64,000 bases of DNA from an uncultured delta proteobacterium (GCA_900079685.1 LT599018.1:762477-826476); one strand, 5' to 3'. Shown: positions 44,862 to 54,344, numbered from the stretch's first letter. The notes: a model not told the origin generated them from the sequence alone. Numbers and translations: made by a program.

Positions 44862-45398
44862 ATGGATGTGGAAACAACCCCCATTGACGGCCTTTTGCTC
44901 ATAAAACCCAAAGTTTGGCGCGATCCGCGCGGCTATTTTGTGGAAACGTGGCACAAGGACCGGTACGAAGCCGCCGGAATAACGCTGCCTTTTGTGCAGG
45001 ACAACCGTTCCCGTTCAGCAAGGGGCATCCTTCGCGGCCTGCATTTTCAGCGAAAGTTCCCGCAAGGGAAACTTGTCAGTGTTTCCAGCGGATCCGTTTT
45101 TGACGTCGCCGTGGATATCCGCAAAAATTCCCCCACCTTCGGCGTATGGCACGGAGCCCTGCTGACCGGGGAAAACCAGCACCAGCTGTGGGTTCCGCCG
45201 GGCTTGGCCCATGGGTTCTGCGTTTGCAGCGAAACGGCGGATTTTTCCTATAAATGCACGGAAACCTACCATCCGGAAGATGAAGGCTCCATCCGCTGGG
45301 ACGACCCGGAGCTGGGTATCGCCTGGCCCGTGGCCGATCCCGTTCTCTCGCAAAAAGACCTGGCCGCGCCGCTCTTCAAGGACGCCTTGCTGTGGTAG
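44862..45398 (+). CDS. rmlC: dTDP-4-dehydrorhamnose 3,5-epimerase
   Basis: 178 residues of cupin fold. RDPRGYFVETWHKDRY, FVQDNRSRSARGILRGLHFQ with the catalytic His and Asp neighbourhood, GSVFDVAVDIRKNSPTFG and VPPGLAHGFCV are conserved. It follows rmlA on the same strand and converges on the ankyrin gene with 16 bases between. Confidence 0.95.
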   Translation: MDVETTPIDGLLLIKPKVWRDPRGYFVETWHKDRYEAAGITLPFVQDNRSRSARGILRGLHFQRKFPQGKLVSVSSGSVFDVAVDIRKNSPTFGVWHGALLTGENQHQLWVPPGLAHGFCVCSETADFSYKCTETYHPEDEGSIRWDDPELGIAWPVADPVLSQKDLAAPLFKDALLW

Positions 45399-45414
45399 CG
45401 CACTGACCATACCG

Positions 45415-47298
45415 TCATTTTTCATTCGCGGGGACGAACGTCTCCCAGCACGAAGTCGGGAAATTGGAGTATCTGCAAAGCTCGGAGGGGTTCGCAACAG
45501 GGACGTCGGGCAATCCGAGAGCTCGCGCAATCGCAAGGACCTCCCTGTATTGCTCCGAAAATCGCTTGGCGTTTGAATCCGAGTTGTGCCACGTCCGTTC
45601 CCACCAGCCGAGGGCGTATTGCTCAGGGGGGCCAGGGATTTCGTTATATTCATGAATGAAATCTTTCCGTTTCGCGGCGCGCCAAACCGCTTTCCAGTCA
45701 AAAAGCGCATGAAAAACAGTGCCGCCGTCAGGAGAACGCCAAAACGGGTCGGCTCCACCGGCAAGCAGGAGCGATGCCGTCCGGTTCCTTTTTTCCTGAA
45801 ACGCCAGCAAATTATCAAGGATGGGATACTCCGCGTCCAGGCCAAAAGAGGAAGGAAGCTGTCCCGGAATGAATTTCGCATCCAGCATCCTGCAAAGGTC
45901 AAGAGGGCTCACCCCGTTGACCGCCAGGTCGAAGACGGATTTCCCGTTGGTATCGGTCTGCCGGATCAATTCGCCCGATTTTTCGCCGGTTTTTTTCAGG
46001 ATGGTTTGCATCATCAACGGACCACCGCCGGTGGCGGCAAAAAAAAGCGGGCTTGGCAGATGTATGACCGACGAGGCGGCATCGTCCGCGGGCACTCCCG
46101 CTTCCAGCAACGCTTCCGTCATTTCCGGGTTACCCATCCAGGCCGCCATATGGAGCGGCGTAAGCCCGGCCGCATCCGGAATGGAAAGGATTTTTTTGTG
46201 TGAAAGCAGTTGATGGAACGTTTTGGAATCGTTGTACTGTATCGCATAGAGAAGAGCCGTTCTCCCCATGGAATCGCGGTATTCCGTCTTGGCGCCGGCT
46301 TTCAGGAGGGCGTCGGCAGCTTCCCTATTGCCGGCCTGAATCGCGCGCATAAACGCGCTTTGCCCGTATGTATTGAATGTGGCGTCCGGCGAAAGCCCGG
46401 CCGCAAGGAATGCCGCGAGCAGATCCGTGCGCGGGAAAAAGTCGTAAGGGCTAACCCGCGCAACAAAATCCTGCCGGCTTTTCCGGGGAACGCCCTCCGG
46501 CAGTTCGCCGGGCTCGTCCAGCGCGTCCCACATCGCCTCAATGACGTCAAACCGTCCCTTTTCCGCCAGAACGTGAGTGATTCTCTTAAATTCGGTCTTT
46601 TGCACGGCCAGCCAAAAGGCTTCTTTATCCTGTTGCTCATAAAGGCCGACAAGAAAAGGCCACACGAAATAATCGCTCTGCCGGGTGAGCCCGCGTATGA
46701 ATTCCAGTCTGGCCCGGCTTGGGCGGTGCTCGAGAAGAACGGCGCAGACTTCCGCCGTCCACTGGGGTCTTTTTTTGACGAGGCCCTCAAGGAATGCGAG
46801 CGTTTTTGCATCCAAAGGAAGCGCGGCGATCGCCTTCCATTCCTTTTCACCGATATCCGCCGCATCTTGCGACCATTTTACCATCTTTTCAATATCAACC
46901 GACTGTATGGCGGCGACACGGCGATCGGACAACAACTGGGGTTTGCTTCCGGTTGTCATTGACAGCACCAGAAAAACACCCCCCGCGATCATGCAGACAA
47001 TTTTTATCCGGGAAGAGTGCGCGGGGGGCCTGGGCCGGGAGTGCATGAACAGCATGCTCCCCACGAACACAAGGCATGCGCCCCCGATGATGGCGGGTAT
47101 GACGATAATGCCCGCCATGCCGAAATCAATGTGGCTGCCGCTGATCGCCGCGATGGCGAACACGGAAAAGGCAGCGGTTGCCAACAGAGACCATATGATC
47201 CGGAAATTTCCGAGAGCGGCCGTGCCAAAGAGCACGCACGCGATTGCGAACAATAAACGGCTGTTATCCGCGATAGCGGTCAATATTTGGTAATCCAA
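45415..47298 (-). CDS. Membrane-anchored ankyrin-repeat protein, function unknown
   Basis: 627 residues. Four predicted membrane helices (about 14-31, 33-53, 59-84, 97-115) are followed by a soluble region with ankyrin-type repeats at about 310-475 (YGQSAFMRAIQAGNREAADALLKAGA, GRTALLYAIQYND, GLTPLHMAAWMGNPEMTEALLEAG) and a Trp-rich C-terminal segment. Start is TTG at 47298 with AAAGGAG six to seven bases upstream. The repeat region should bind a protein partner at the membrane. It reads downstream of ubiD with an 88-base gap. The base composition looks somewhat less GC-rich than in neighbours, which may mean later arrival. Confidence 0.85.
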   Translation of the reverse strand: MDYQILTAIADNSRLLFAIACVLFGTAALGNFRIIWSLLATAAFSVFAIAAISGSHIDFGMAGIIVIPAIIGGACLVFVGSMLFMHSRPRPPAHSSRIKIVCMIAGGVFLVLSMTTGSKPQLLSDRRVAAIQSVDIEKMVKWSQDAADIGEKEWKAIAALPLDAKTLAFLEGLVKKRPQWTAEVCAVLLEHRPSRARLEFIRGLTRQSDYFVWPFLVGLYEQQDKEAFWLAVQKTEFKRITHVLAEKGRFDVIEAMWDALDEPGELPEGVPRKSRQDFVARVSPYDFFPRTDLLAAFLAAGLSPDATFNTYGQSAFMRAIQAGNREAADALLKAGAKTEYRDSMGRTALLYAIQYNDSKTFHQLLSHKKILSIPDAAGLTPLHMAAWMGNPEMTEALLEAGVPADDAASSVIHLPSPLFFAATGGGPLMMQTILKKTGEKSGELIRQTDTNGKSVFDLAVNGVSPLDLCRMLDAKFIPGQLPSSFGLDAEYPILDNLLAFQEKRNRTASLLLAGGADPFWRSPDGGTVFHALFDWKAVWRAAKRKDFIHEYNEIPGPPEQYALGWWERTWHNSDSNAKRFSEQYREVLAIARALGLPDVPVANPSELCRYSNFPTSCWETFVPANEK

Positions 47299-47386
47299 TT
47301 CCGCTCCTTTTCAAACAGAACGATTACAACGGCGAAGCCGCCACAATGAACCTGCGCCAAGCAACCGGGAGCCTCTCAAAAAAAAC

Positions 47387-49243
47387 TTACACCAGCCCGT
47401 ACAACGCCCCGCCCTTGGCCCCCATGGCGTCCACCCGCTTCTCCACCGCCGCATCCATAACGAGCGGCGGCGCTTGATACGCTTTCAACCGCGCATCAAT
47501 AATAAGCGGCGCATCGCACGCCCAATGCTTGCACACCGTCCGCGCGTTCACGCCGTATAGATCCGTCGCCGGGTCGGACCGGGTAAATGTGACCCACAGG
47601 AAATTGTTCCAACTCCCTCCGGTAAACGCCGCATCATCCGCCACCACAACCAGCCCGATCCCCGCAAGCCTCCCCGCCTGCTCGGTCAAACATGCCGCCA
47701 GCCTTTCCATGACCGGATCCTGCGTGTCCACGGGCAACCCATGCGCCGGGCCGCTGCAAACAAGTATCCCCGGCGCGAACAGCGCCAATCCGCCGAACCC
47801 GGCGGGCAGCGTCATCCCTGCCGGCGTTTCCGTGGCGAGCGTTCGCTTGGCGCCCCCGGCGGCGGCCCACAGCAACTTCGAGCCCTGGTTGAGGCTGATG
47901 CCGGTGTAATCCAGCGTATCCATGGTGGTCCGCGTGATATAATGCAAGTCCCTGGAAAAATCCGTCCGGCTGAGCATATGCCCGAAAAATGCGGGAATAT
48001 CGCGCGCGGTAAGGGCGGGATCATCCTCCGCGGCGGCCATCAGCACGTATTTCGCGAGTGACGTCTGCGTCGCGCCGAGCAAATTCAACCCGCCGGTAAT
48101 CAGCTCCTGCGGCTGGCGCTCCCCGGCAAAAGGCACGTACCGCTCGCGCCCGACGGCCAAAAGCAGGGGGTGGACCCCGGCCGCGTCAACCGCGTGCACT
48201 TCCTTGACGCTGGCAAAGACGTTCGGCACGAGGTCCGCCGTCAGATCATGGATGAACTCGCCGAACACCGTGTCTTCCTGCGGCGGGCGGCCGACCGTGG
48301 TAAACGGCCAGACGGCGCCGGGCCTGTGGTACACCGCGTCCACGGTAAGAACGGGAAAATCGTGTTCCAGGCTGTAATAGCCCATGTGGTCGCCGAACGG
48401 CCCTTCCGGGGCCGTGTGCTTGCCCCGGACCCGCCCGACGATGGCGAAATCGCACTCCGCCGGAACGGGCAGCGGCCCCGCGTTGGTGGCCATGGGAATT
48501 CTGTGCCCGGCAAGAATGCCCGCCAGACAGATTTCCGGCAGGTTTTCCGGCAAGGGGAAAAGGGCCGCCAGGGCCAGCGCCGGAGGCCCGCCGACGCTCA
48601 CGACCACGGGAAGATCAATGCCCCTGGCAAGGGCTTCCGCGTGGTGCGGGCCGATGCCCCGGTGTATCTGGTAATGCAGCCCCGCTTCTTTGTCTTTGGC
48701 GTAGCCTCTTCCGGCCAGCTGCACCCGGTACATGCCGAGATTGGACTGGAAAAAACCGGGCCGGGCCGGGTGTTCCGTATAGACCTGCGGGAGCGTGACG
48801 TACGGACCGCCGTCCTCGGGCCAGGAAACGAGCTGGGGCAGGGATGACAACTGCGTCCGGTTCGCGGTCACCGGGCCGGAGGCGACTTTTTTCGGCAAGG
48901 CGGCAAGCAGGGAAAACGGCAGCCTGCCATAGCGGAGGGGGTGCCGCAGCGCGTCCCGCAACGCCGCCGGGGGATCGGCCTTCAGCCGGAACAAGGTTTC
49001 CACGGTCCGCAGCGTGGAACGGAACAGGAACCGGGTCCGCTCCATGGTGCCGAAGAGGTTCGCCAGCATGGGAAACGGCGTTCCCTTGACGTTGGTGAAC
49101 AGCAGGGCCGGCGCTTTGCGCTCGTAAGCCCGGCGCTGGATCACGCCGATTTCGAGATGCGGGTCGACGGGTTCGGCGATTCTGACAAGCTGGCCGGTCT
49201 TTTCCAGGTCCGCGACGGCGGCGGCGAGGTTGCGGTACATCAT
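47387..49243 (-). CDS. UbiD-family prenyl-FMN decarboxylase (menaquinone-type)
   Basis: 618 residues, full UbiD length. YRNLAAAVADLEKTGQLVRI, NLGMYRVQ, the prenyl-FMN and metal pocket HYQIHRGIGPHHAEAL and GPFGDHMGYYSLEHDFPVL, which carries the conserved acid/Arg region, are visible. In organisms that use futalosine or related routes, this family decarboxylates a menaquinone precursor; that substrate is inference. It is divergent from era, with the long inverted-repeat element between. Confidence 0.88.
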   Translation of the reverse strand: MMYRNLAAAVADLEKTGQLVRIAEPVDPHLEIGVIQRRAYERKAPALLFTNVKGTPFPMLANLFGTMERTRFLFRSTLRTVETLFRLKADPPAALRDALRHPLRYGRLPFSLLAALPKKVASGPVTANRTQLSSLPQLVSWPEDGGPYVTLPQVYTEHPARPGFFQSNLGMYRVQLAGRGYAKDKEAGLHYQIHRGIGPHHAEALARGIDLPVVVSVGGPPALALAALFPLPENLPEICLAGILAGHRIPMATNAGPLPVPAECDFAIVGRVRGKHTAPEGPFGDHMGYYSLEHDFPVLTVDAVYHRPGAVWPFTTVGRPPQEDTVFGEFIHDLTADLVPNVFASVKEVHAVDAAGVHPLLLAVGRERYVPFAGERQPQELITGGLNLLGATQTSLAKYVLMAAAEDDPALTARDIPAFFGHMLSRTDFSRDLHYITRTTMDTLDYTGISLNQGSKLLWAAAGGAKRTLATETPAGMTLPAGFGGLALFAPGILVCSGPAHGLPVDTQDPVMERLAACLTEQAGRLAGIGLVVVADDAAFTGGSWNNFLWVTFTRSDPATDLYGVNARTVCKHWACDAPLIIDARLKAYQAPPLVMDAAVEKRVDAMGAKGGALYGLV

Positions 49244-49313
49244 ACCCCGTTGTTACCCGGAACCCGGAGAATTGCAACCGTGGGACGGTATCTTTCTTTT
49301 TCGGATGCAGATC

Positions 49314-49443
49314 GGTGTTGTGGCTCATTTTGGCGTCAGACAAGGAAGGCCCGCTTTTACCGCAGGGAATGGACTCTTTGGTCCATGACCGAGGATAAAA
49401 GCGGAGCCTGACGCAGTATCACGCCAAAAGGAGCCACAACACC
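49314..49443. repeat. Long inverted-repeat element, copy 2 (long form)
   Basis: Arms 49314-49336 and 49421-49443 form a 23-bp stem with one mismatch. The inner part starts TCAGACAA and ends GCGGAGCCTGACGCAGTAT, as in copy 1 (6408-6476), but holds an extra 60-odd bases with nested hairpins (CCGCTTTTA...TAAAAGCGG and GGACTCTTTGGTCC). It lies between the divergent ubiD and era genes. Confidence 0.85.
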
Positions 49444-49520
49444 CTTTTAGCCCGTCGGGTTTTTTGCTATGGTGTCCCGTCGCTGCAAAGCGGCATTTTA
49501 CAACCGAACAAGGAAAAAAT

Positions 49521-50462
49521 ATGTCATCATCCGCTTACCGCTGCGGCTGGGTCGCCATCATGGGGCCGCCCAACGCGGGAAAATCCACCCTGCTCAACGC
49601 CCTTCTCGGCCAGAAGGTCGCCATAGTCACGCCCAAAGCCCAAACGACCCGCAACCGCATTACCGGCATTTTGTCCGGCCCGGACGCGCAGGTCATTTTC
49701 ATGGACACGCCCGGCATCCACACAACCCGGGGCAAGATGAACCGCCTCATGAGCCAGACCGCCTGGGAAGCCTCGAAAGACGCGGACATCCTCATGGTCA
49801 TGCTCGATGCGGAACTCTACCTCCGCCGCCCCGAGTATATGGAAAAAGACATCAAACCGCTGCTCGAGGCCATCCGGGCCGAAACGCGGCCGGTCCTCGT
49901 TCTGGCCAACAAAGTGGACCTCATCGGGGACAAGTCGCGCCTCCTGCCGCTCATGGAGCAGCTCCACGAAACATGGCCGCTCGCGGAACTCTTCCCGGTC
50001 TCCGCCCTCAACGAAGTGGGGCTGGACGGCCTGCTCGCGAAGATCAAAAAAGACCTGCCCGAAGGCCCGGCCCAGTTCCCGGAGGACCAGCTCTCCACCG
50101 TGCCCGTCCGGTTCATGGCGGCGGAAAGCATCCGCGAGAAACTCTTCATCAACCTGCACCAGGAACTCCCCTACGCCATCGCCGTGGACATTGAAAACTG
50201 GGAGGAAGACCCGGAGCGGAATCTGACCATCATCAACGCTGCCATCTATGTGATGCGCCCCTCGCAAAAGGCCATCGTCATCGGCAAGGGCGGCGCGAAC
50301 CTGAAAAAGATCGGCCAGGCCGCCCGCCTTGAGATAGCGGATATTCTCGGCACCAAGGTGCACCTGGAACTCTGGGTCAAAGTGCGCGAGGACTGGACCG
50401 AGGATATGGGCTTTTTGCATTCCCTGGCGCTCGGCGCGGAGCCGGGCAGCTCCCTGGAGTAA
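49521..50462 (+). CDS. era: GTPase Era
   Basis: 313 residues. It checks 16S rRNA 3'-end maturation. GTPase motifs are [12 protein letters not shown], the TTRNRITGI switch, DTPGIH and NKVD; the C-terminal KH domain has [25 protein letters not shown] precedes the ATG. Longer in-frame starts at 49464 have no ribosome site and a non-homologous leader. yggS follows after three bases. Confidence 0.97.
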   Translation: MSSSAYRCGWVAIMGPPNAGKSTLLNALLGQKVAIVTPKAQTTRNRITGILSGPDAQVIFMDTPGIHTTRGKMNRLMSQTAWEASKDADILMVMLDAELYLRRPEYMEKDIKPLLEAIRAETRPVLVLANKVDLIGDKSRLLPLMEQLHETWPLAELFPVSALNEVGLDGLLAKIKKDLPEGPAQFPEDQLSTVPVRFMAAESIREKLFINLHQELPYAIAVDIENWEEDPERNLTIINAAIYVMRPSQKAIVIGKGGANLKKIGQAARLEIADILGTKVHLELWVKVREDWTEDMGFLHSLALGAEPGSSLE

Positions 50463-50465
50463 GCC

Positions 50466-51230
50466 ATGCATTTCTTGCCGGACAACGAAGCCGCCGCCCT
50501 GCGGGAGCGCTTTGACGCCGTGGTATCCCGCCTTGAAAACGCCGCGAAGGCGTCCGGCCGGAGCATGGCGGATATCCGCCTTGTCGCCATTTCCAAAACC
50601 CATCCGGCGGCCATGCTGGCGGAGCTGTTTACCCACTGGCGCGCGGGAACGCCCGTGTTCGGCGAAAATTACGTTCAGGAAGCGCTTGAAAAACAGCGGG
50701 AAGTGACCTCCCTTCTCGTCAAGGCGGCGAACGGAAGGCCCCTGCCGGAATGGCATTTCACCGGCCATGTGCAAAGCCGGAAAGCAAAGGACGTCACCGG
50801 CCGTTTTGCCCTGCTCCACACCCTGGATTCGGAAAAACTGGCGGACCAGATCCGCAAGACCGTGCTGGCGAAAAACCTGCCGCCGCAACCCGTGCTGGTT
50901 CAGATCAATATCGGCGGGGAAGAACAAAAATCCGGCATCCCGGCGGCGGAAGCGGAGGCCTTTATAACCGCCGTCGCGCGCATTCCCCAGCTCCGCGTGG
51001 ACGGCCTCATGTGCCTGCCGCCGTTTTTTGAGGAGGCGGAAGCCTCCCGGCCGTATTTCGCCCGGATGCGGGAACTGCGGGACGCATTGCAACGCGCAAC
51101 GGGCCTCGCGCTGCCCCATCTTTCCATGGGCATGTCGCACGACTGCGAAGTGGCCGTCAGCGAGGGCGCGACCATGGTGCGGATCGGCACGGACATTTTC
51201 GGCTCGCGCCACTATCCCGACAAGATCTGA
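50466..51230 (+). CDS. YggS/PROSC-type pyridoxal-phosphate homeostasis protein
   Basis: 254 residues. The PLP-binding Lys is in LVAISKTHP (about residue 43). FGENYVQEA, WHFTGHVQSRK, VLVQINIGGEEQKSG, and LSMGMSHDCEVAVSEGATMVRIGTDIFG are family marks. It binds PLP without known catalysis and buffers its level. Ends at a hairpin terminator. Confidence 0.94.
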   Translation: MHFLPDNEAAALRERFDAVVSRLENAAKASGRSMADIRLVAISKTHPAAMLAELFTHWRAGTPVFGENYVQEALEKQREVTSLLVKAANGRPLPEWHFTGHVQSRKAKDVTGRFALLHTLDSEKLADQIRKTVLAKNLPPQPVLVQINIGGEEQKSGIPAAEAEAFITAVARIPQLRVDGLMCLPPFFEEAEASRPYFARMRELRDALQRATGLALPHLSMGMSHDCEVAVSEGATMVRIGTDIFGSRHYPDKI

Positions 51231-51278
51231 CAGAGACGGAATTATGTCAGCCCTTCCAGCAGTATAAAGAAAATCCGT

Positions 51279-51315
51279 AAAAATGCCGATACATAGCCAT
51301 GATCGGCGTTTTTTT
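51279..51315 (+). terminator. Rho-independent terminator of yggS
   Basis: ATGCCGAT and ATCGGCGT pair around an intermediate loop, followed by seven T. Confidence 0.82.
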
Positions 51316-51322
51316 GCACGAA

Positions 51323-51340
51323 TCGGCACAGATCGTGCAT
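51323..51340 (+). promoter_or_regulatory. Sigma-54 promoter candidate of the motA-fliQ operon
   Basis: CGGCACAGATCGTGCAT has GG and GC with ten bases between and keeps GGCAC at -24 and GTGCA at -12. It is 68 bases before motA and just after the yggS terminator, the expected position for the operon promoter. Confidence 0.6.
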
Positions 51341-51406
51341 CAAATATTCCGGACGCCACAGCGTCGCAATCCCAACACCGCGCTTATGCATACATGAGGT
51401 TTGCCG

Positions 51407-52165
51407 ATGGATCTTGCAACACTGCTCGGGATGGTTCTCTCCTTCGGGCTCGTCAGTACCGCGATCGCGGGCGGCGGCTCGTTCGGGCTTTTTGTGGACA
51501 GCGCCTCCATGCTCATCGTGTTCGGCGGCACCATTGGCGCGACCCTTACCCACTACCCGCTGGCCACGGTTTTCAGCGTGGGAAAAGTTATCCGCAAAAC
51601 GCTGGTCGGAAAAACCCCTTCCACCGTCAGCATCCTTGAACAATTCATGGATTTCGCCAACCGCGCCCGCCGCGAGGGTATCCTTTCCCTGGAGCCCATC
51701 GTCAACGGCCTCTCCGACCCCTATCTGAAAAAAGGCATGCAGCTGACCGTTGACGGCCTGGAGCCGGAAAGCATCCAGGCCATCATGGAAGCGGAGATCA
51801 GCAACGTCGAGAGCCGCCACGAAACCGGCGTGGAACTGATGAGCGCCATGGGCGCTTACGCGCCCGCCCTCGGCATGATCGGCACGGTTATCGGCCTCGT
51901 CCAGATGCTGCAAACCATGTCCGACCCCAGCACCATCGGCCCGGCCATGGCCGTCGCGCTCATCACGACGTTTTACGGCGCCGTTCTCGCCAACCTGGTA
52001 TTCCTGCCCATGGTCGGCAAGCTCAAGCACCGTTCCAAAGAAGAAATACATATTATGGAAATGCAGATGGAAGGCGTGCTCGGCATATCCAGGGGTGAAA
52101 ACCCGCGCATAATCGAAGAAAAACTTTCCAGCTTCCAGCCTCCCAAGGAACGGAAGGCCAGCTAG
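51407..52165 (+). CDS. motA: Flagellar motor stator protein MotA
   Basis: 252 residues with four membrane helices. The PomA/MotA pattern MDLATLLGMVLSFGLVSTAI, SMLIVFGGTIGATLTHYP, cytoplasmic loop with conserved charged residues, and GAYAPALGMIGTVIGLVQML...ALITTFYGAVLANLVFLPM is complete. MotA forms the ion channel with MotB. The ATG at 51407 follows GAGG. First gene of the stator-switch-export operon. Confidence 0.96.
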   Translation: MDLATLLGMVLSFGLVSTAIAGGGSFGLFVDSASMLIVFGGTIGATLTHYPLATVFSVGKVIRKTLVGKTPSTVSILEQFMDFANRARREGILSLEPIVNGLSDPYLKKGMQLTVDGLEPESIQAIMEAEISNVESRHETGVELMSAMGAYAPALGMIGTVIGLVQMLQTMSDPSTIGPAMAVALITTFYGAVLANLVFLPMVGKLKHRSKEEIHIMEMQMEGVLGISRGENPRIIEEKLSSFQPPKERKAS

Positions 52166-52187
52166 CGCCGGACAGGCCGGAGAGCCC

Positions 52188-53024
52188 ATGGCAAGAAAGG
52201 AAAAAAAATCGGACGGCGGCGGCCAACCTGCCTGGCTCATAACGTTTTCGGACCTTATGACGCTTTTGCTCACCTTTTTCGTGCTGCTGGTCAGCATGGC
52301 CGTTATTGACGAGCGCCACAAACTTGTGGTTCTCGGTTCCGTTTCTTCGTCCTTCGGCATCGGCCAGGCCAACTTCAACCCCAAGTCTCCGGAAAAAGGC
52401 TCCAGCAAGCTGGAACCCGGCGCCATGCTGGAACCGGACATGACCCCCATCAAGGACCTGCTCTGGGAAGACATGAAGGATGACTTGAACTTTCAGGAAA
52501 ACCGCTTCGTCCAGATCCTCTCCATCAACGCGGAAGTGTTGTACAAGCCGGGGCAGACAACCTTGAGCGAGCGGGGCAAGGACCTCCTTAACAGAATGAT
52601 GCCCCACCTTCTGCGGATCAAATACCCGTTGCTGGTCGCGGGCCATACGGCGAACAGGCGGGATGAGGAAGGCAAAAATTACGAGGTGGATTTCGACACG
52701 ACCAGGGTGGATTCCACCTGGCCCTTGTCGCTGGCCAGGGGGTTCGGCGTTTACCGCTATCTCCTCCAGTCCGGCATCCCGAGCGAACGCCTGAGTCAGG
52801 AGGCTTTCGGCCAGTATCATCCCCGCTTTCCCGACCGCTCGCCGCAAGGCCGGCTCATGAACCGGCGGGTGGATATCGTGCTGGACAAACGGAACGCCCC
52901 GGAAATTCTTAATATCGAACGTTCGCAGGAAAAACTGGTTTCGCCTCCCAAGAGCTTCTTCTTCCGCAACTTCCAGTTTGACCTGGAAACCGAGTCCCGC
53001 AACCGGATCTGGAGGAACAACTGA
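52188..53024 (+). CDS. motB: MotB-type stator protein, first of two
   Basis: 278 residues. One membrane helix preceded by WLITFSDLMTLLLTFFVLL, whose Asp22 is the ion-binding residue, then a periplasmic OmpA-like peptidoglycan-binding domain (about 125-260; VAGHTANRRDE, SLARGFGVYRYLLQSGI, NRRVDIVL). The 3' end overlaps the second motB by one base. Retains the essential residues, so both paralogues may be active. Confidence 0.92.
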   Translation: MARKEKKSDGGGQPAWLITFSDLMTLLLTFFVLLVSMAVIDERHKLVVLGSVSSSFGIGQANFNPKSPEKGSSKLEPGAMLEPDMTPIKDLLWEDMKDDLNFQENRFVQILSINAEVLYKPGQTTLSERGKDLLNRMMPHLLRIKYPLLVAGHTANRRDEEGKNYEVDFDTTRVDSTWPLSLARGFGVYRYLLQSGIPSERLSQEAFGQYHPRFPDRSPQGRLMNRRVDIVLDKRNAPEILNIERSQEKLVSPPKSFFFRNFQFDLETESRNRIWRNN

Positions 53025-53755
53025 TGGCCCGCCGGAAGAAAAAAGGCGGCGGCGCGGACAGCGCGGCCTGGCTCGTCACCTTTTCCGACCTCATGACGTT
53101 GCTGCTCACCTTTTTCGTGCTGCTCCTCTCCATGTCCTCCATGGATAAGCCGCTCCTGACGCGCATCACGGTGACGTCCGACGACCCCTCGCCCCTGGAT
53201 CACGCGGGCAGAGGACGCATACCGGACCAGATACGCCTTCTTCTGCAAATCGTTGAGGATCCGACCACGGTTTTAGAAAAACAGGACCGGATAAAGGATC
53301 TCCTTTTCCCGAATGATATCTTGCCTCCGGAGCTTTCGCCCGGTACACTGGCCGAGAATTTACGGGTGCTCGCACACCCGGAGGGCGTGGTCATCGTCCT
53401 GAGCGAAGGCGTCATGTTCCCTCAGGGAGAGTATGTCCTTACAGCGGTCGGGCAGCAGCTCCTCAGCGCGTTCGTGCCTGTTCTGCACTATTCCACGGCT
53501 GATGTGAACATCGGCGGGCATACGGATACGGGAGAAGTGCGCCACGGCCTGGATAATTATGAGCTTTCGGGAAGGCGGGCCATGTCCGTATTGGAATACT
53601 TCCTGCATCAGAAGTTTCCGGCGCGTCGGTTTTCCATCAGCGGGTACGGGCCGGACAAGCCCCTGTACCCCAACGACACGGACCGGCACCGCGCCCAGAA
53701 CCGCCGGGTTGAAATACTGCTGAAAACGACGCAGTGGCTCGGCAGGTATCTTTAA
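53024..53755 (+). CDS. MotB-type stator protein, second of two
   Basis: 243 residues, a paralogue of the preceding protein. WLVTFSDLMTLLLTFFVLLLSM carries the same Asp22. The OmpA-like domain (about 115-235) has GGHTDTGEVRHGLDNYELSGRRAMSVLEYF and HRAQNRRVEILL. The linker is shorter and differs from the first copy. Tandem motB genes behind one motA suggest mixed or alternative stators. Confidence 0.93.
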   Translation: MARRKKKGGGADSAAWLVTFSDLMTLLLTFFVLLLSMSSMDKPLLTRITVTSDDPSPLDHAGRGRIPDQIRLLLQIVEDPTTVLEKQDRIKDLLFPNDILPPELSPGTLAENLRVLAHPEGVVIVLSEGVMFPQGEYVLTAVGQQLLSAFVPVLHYSTADVNIGGHTDTGEVRHGLDNYELSGRRAMSVLEYFLHQKFPARRFSISGYGPDKPLYPNDTDRHRAQNRRVEILLKTTQWLGRYL

Positions 53756-53823
53756 CGCGACGCGGCGCGCACGACAGTTGAAACTACCGGAGTATTGCCG
53801 CGCAATGAAAAAGGAGAAGCCTC

Positions 53824-54327
53824 ATGGCTGACGACGACGATAAGCCCAAAAAAAAGGGCAAGCTGAAATGGATATTGATGATTCTGTTCCTTCTGCTCTT
53901 CGTCGGCGGCGGCGTGGGCGCGTGGTATTACTTTTTCTCCGACCTGCCGGGCAGCCGGAAAGCCTCGCAGGAGTCCTCAGGCGGCGCGGCATCGCCCCAA
54001 ACCGTGCAGACGAAGGTGGCTCCCAACCTGCAGACCGCCGTGCTCGACACCTTCCTGGTCAACCTTGCCGACCCTCTGGGCAAACGGTACATAAAGGTCA
54101 CCTTTGAAGTGGAGGTCGTGGAGCCCAAGGTCGTTGATGAACTCTCGCGCCAGAAACCGAAAATCCGCGACACGATCATCATGCTTCTTTCCAGCAAGAC
54201 CTATGCGGATCTGGCGCCGCCGGAAAGCAAACTGGAGTTGAAAAACGAAGTCACCAACAGATTGAACCAGATTCTTGGCGGACCCAAAGTGTCCCGTGTG
54301 TTCATCACGGATATCGTCATCCAATAA
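53824..54327 (+). CDS. fliL: Flagellar protein FliL
   Basis: 167 residues. A Lys-rich cytoplasmic start, one membrane helix (about 16-37), a linker and the FliL domain with VLDTFLVNLADPLGKRYIKVTFEVEV, RDTIIMLLSSKTYADL and KNEVTNRLNQIL. It supports stator function at the basal body. AAGGAG precedes the ATG. Confidence 0.94.
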   Translation: MADDDDKPKKKGKLKWILMILFLLLFVGGGVGAWYYFFSDLPGSRKASQESSGGAASPQTVQTKVAPNLQTAVLDTFLVNLADPLGKRYIKVTFEVEVVEPKVVDELSRQKPKIRDTIIMLLSSKTYADLAPPESKLELKNEVTNRLNQILGGPKVSRVFITDIVIQ

Positions 54328-54344
54328 TCATAGAGAGAATCTCC

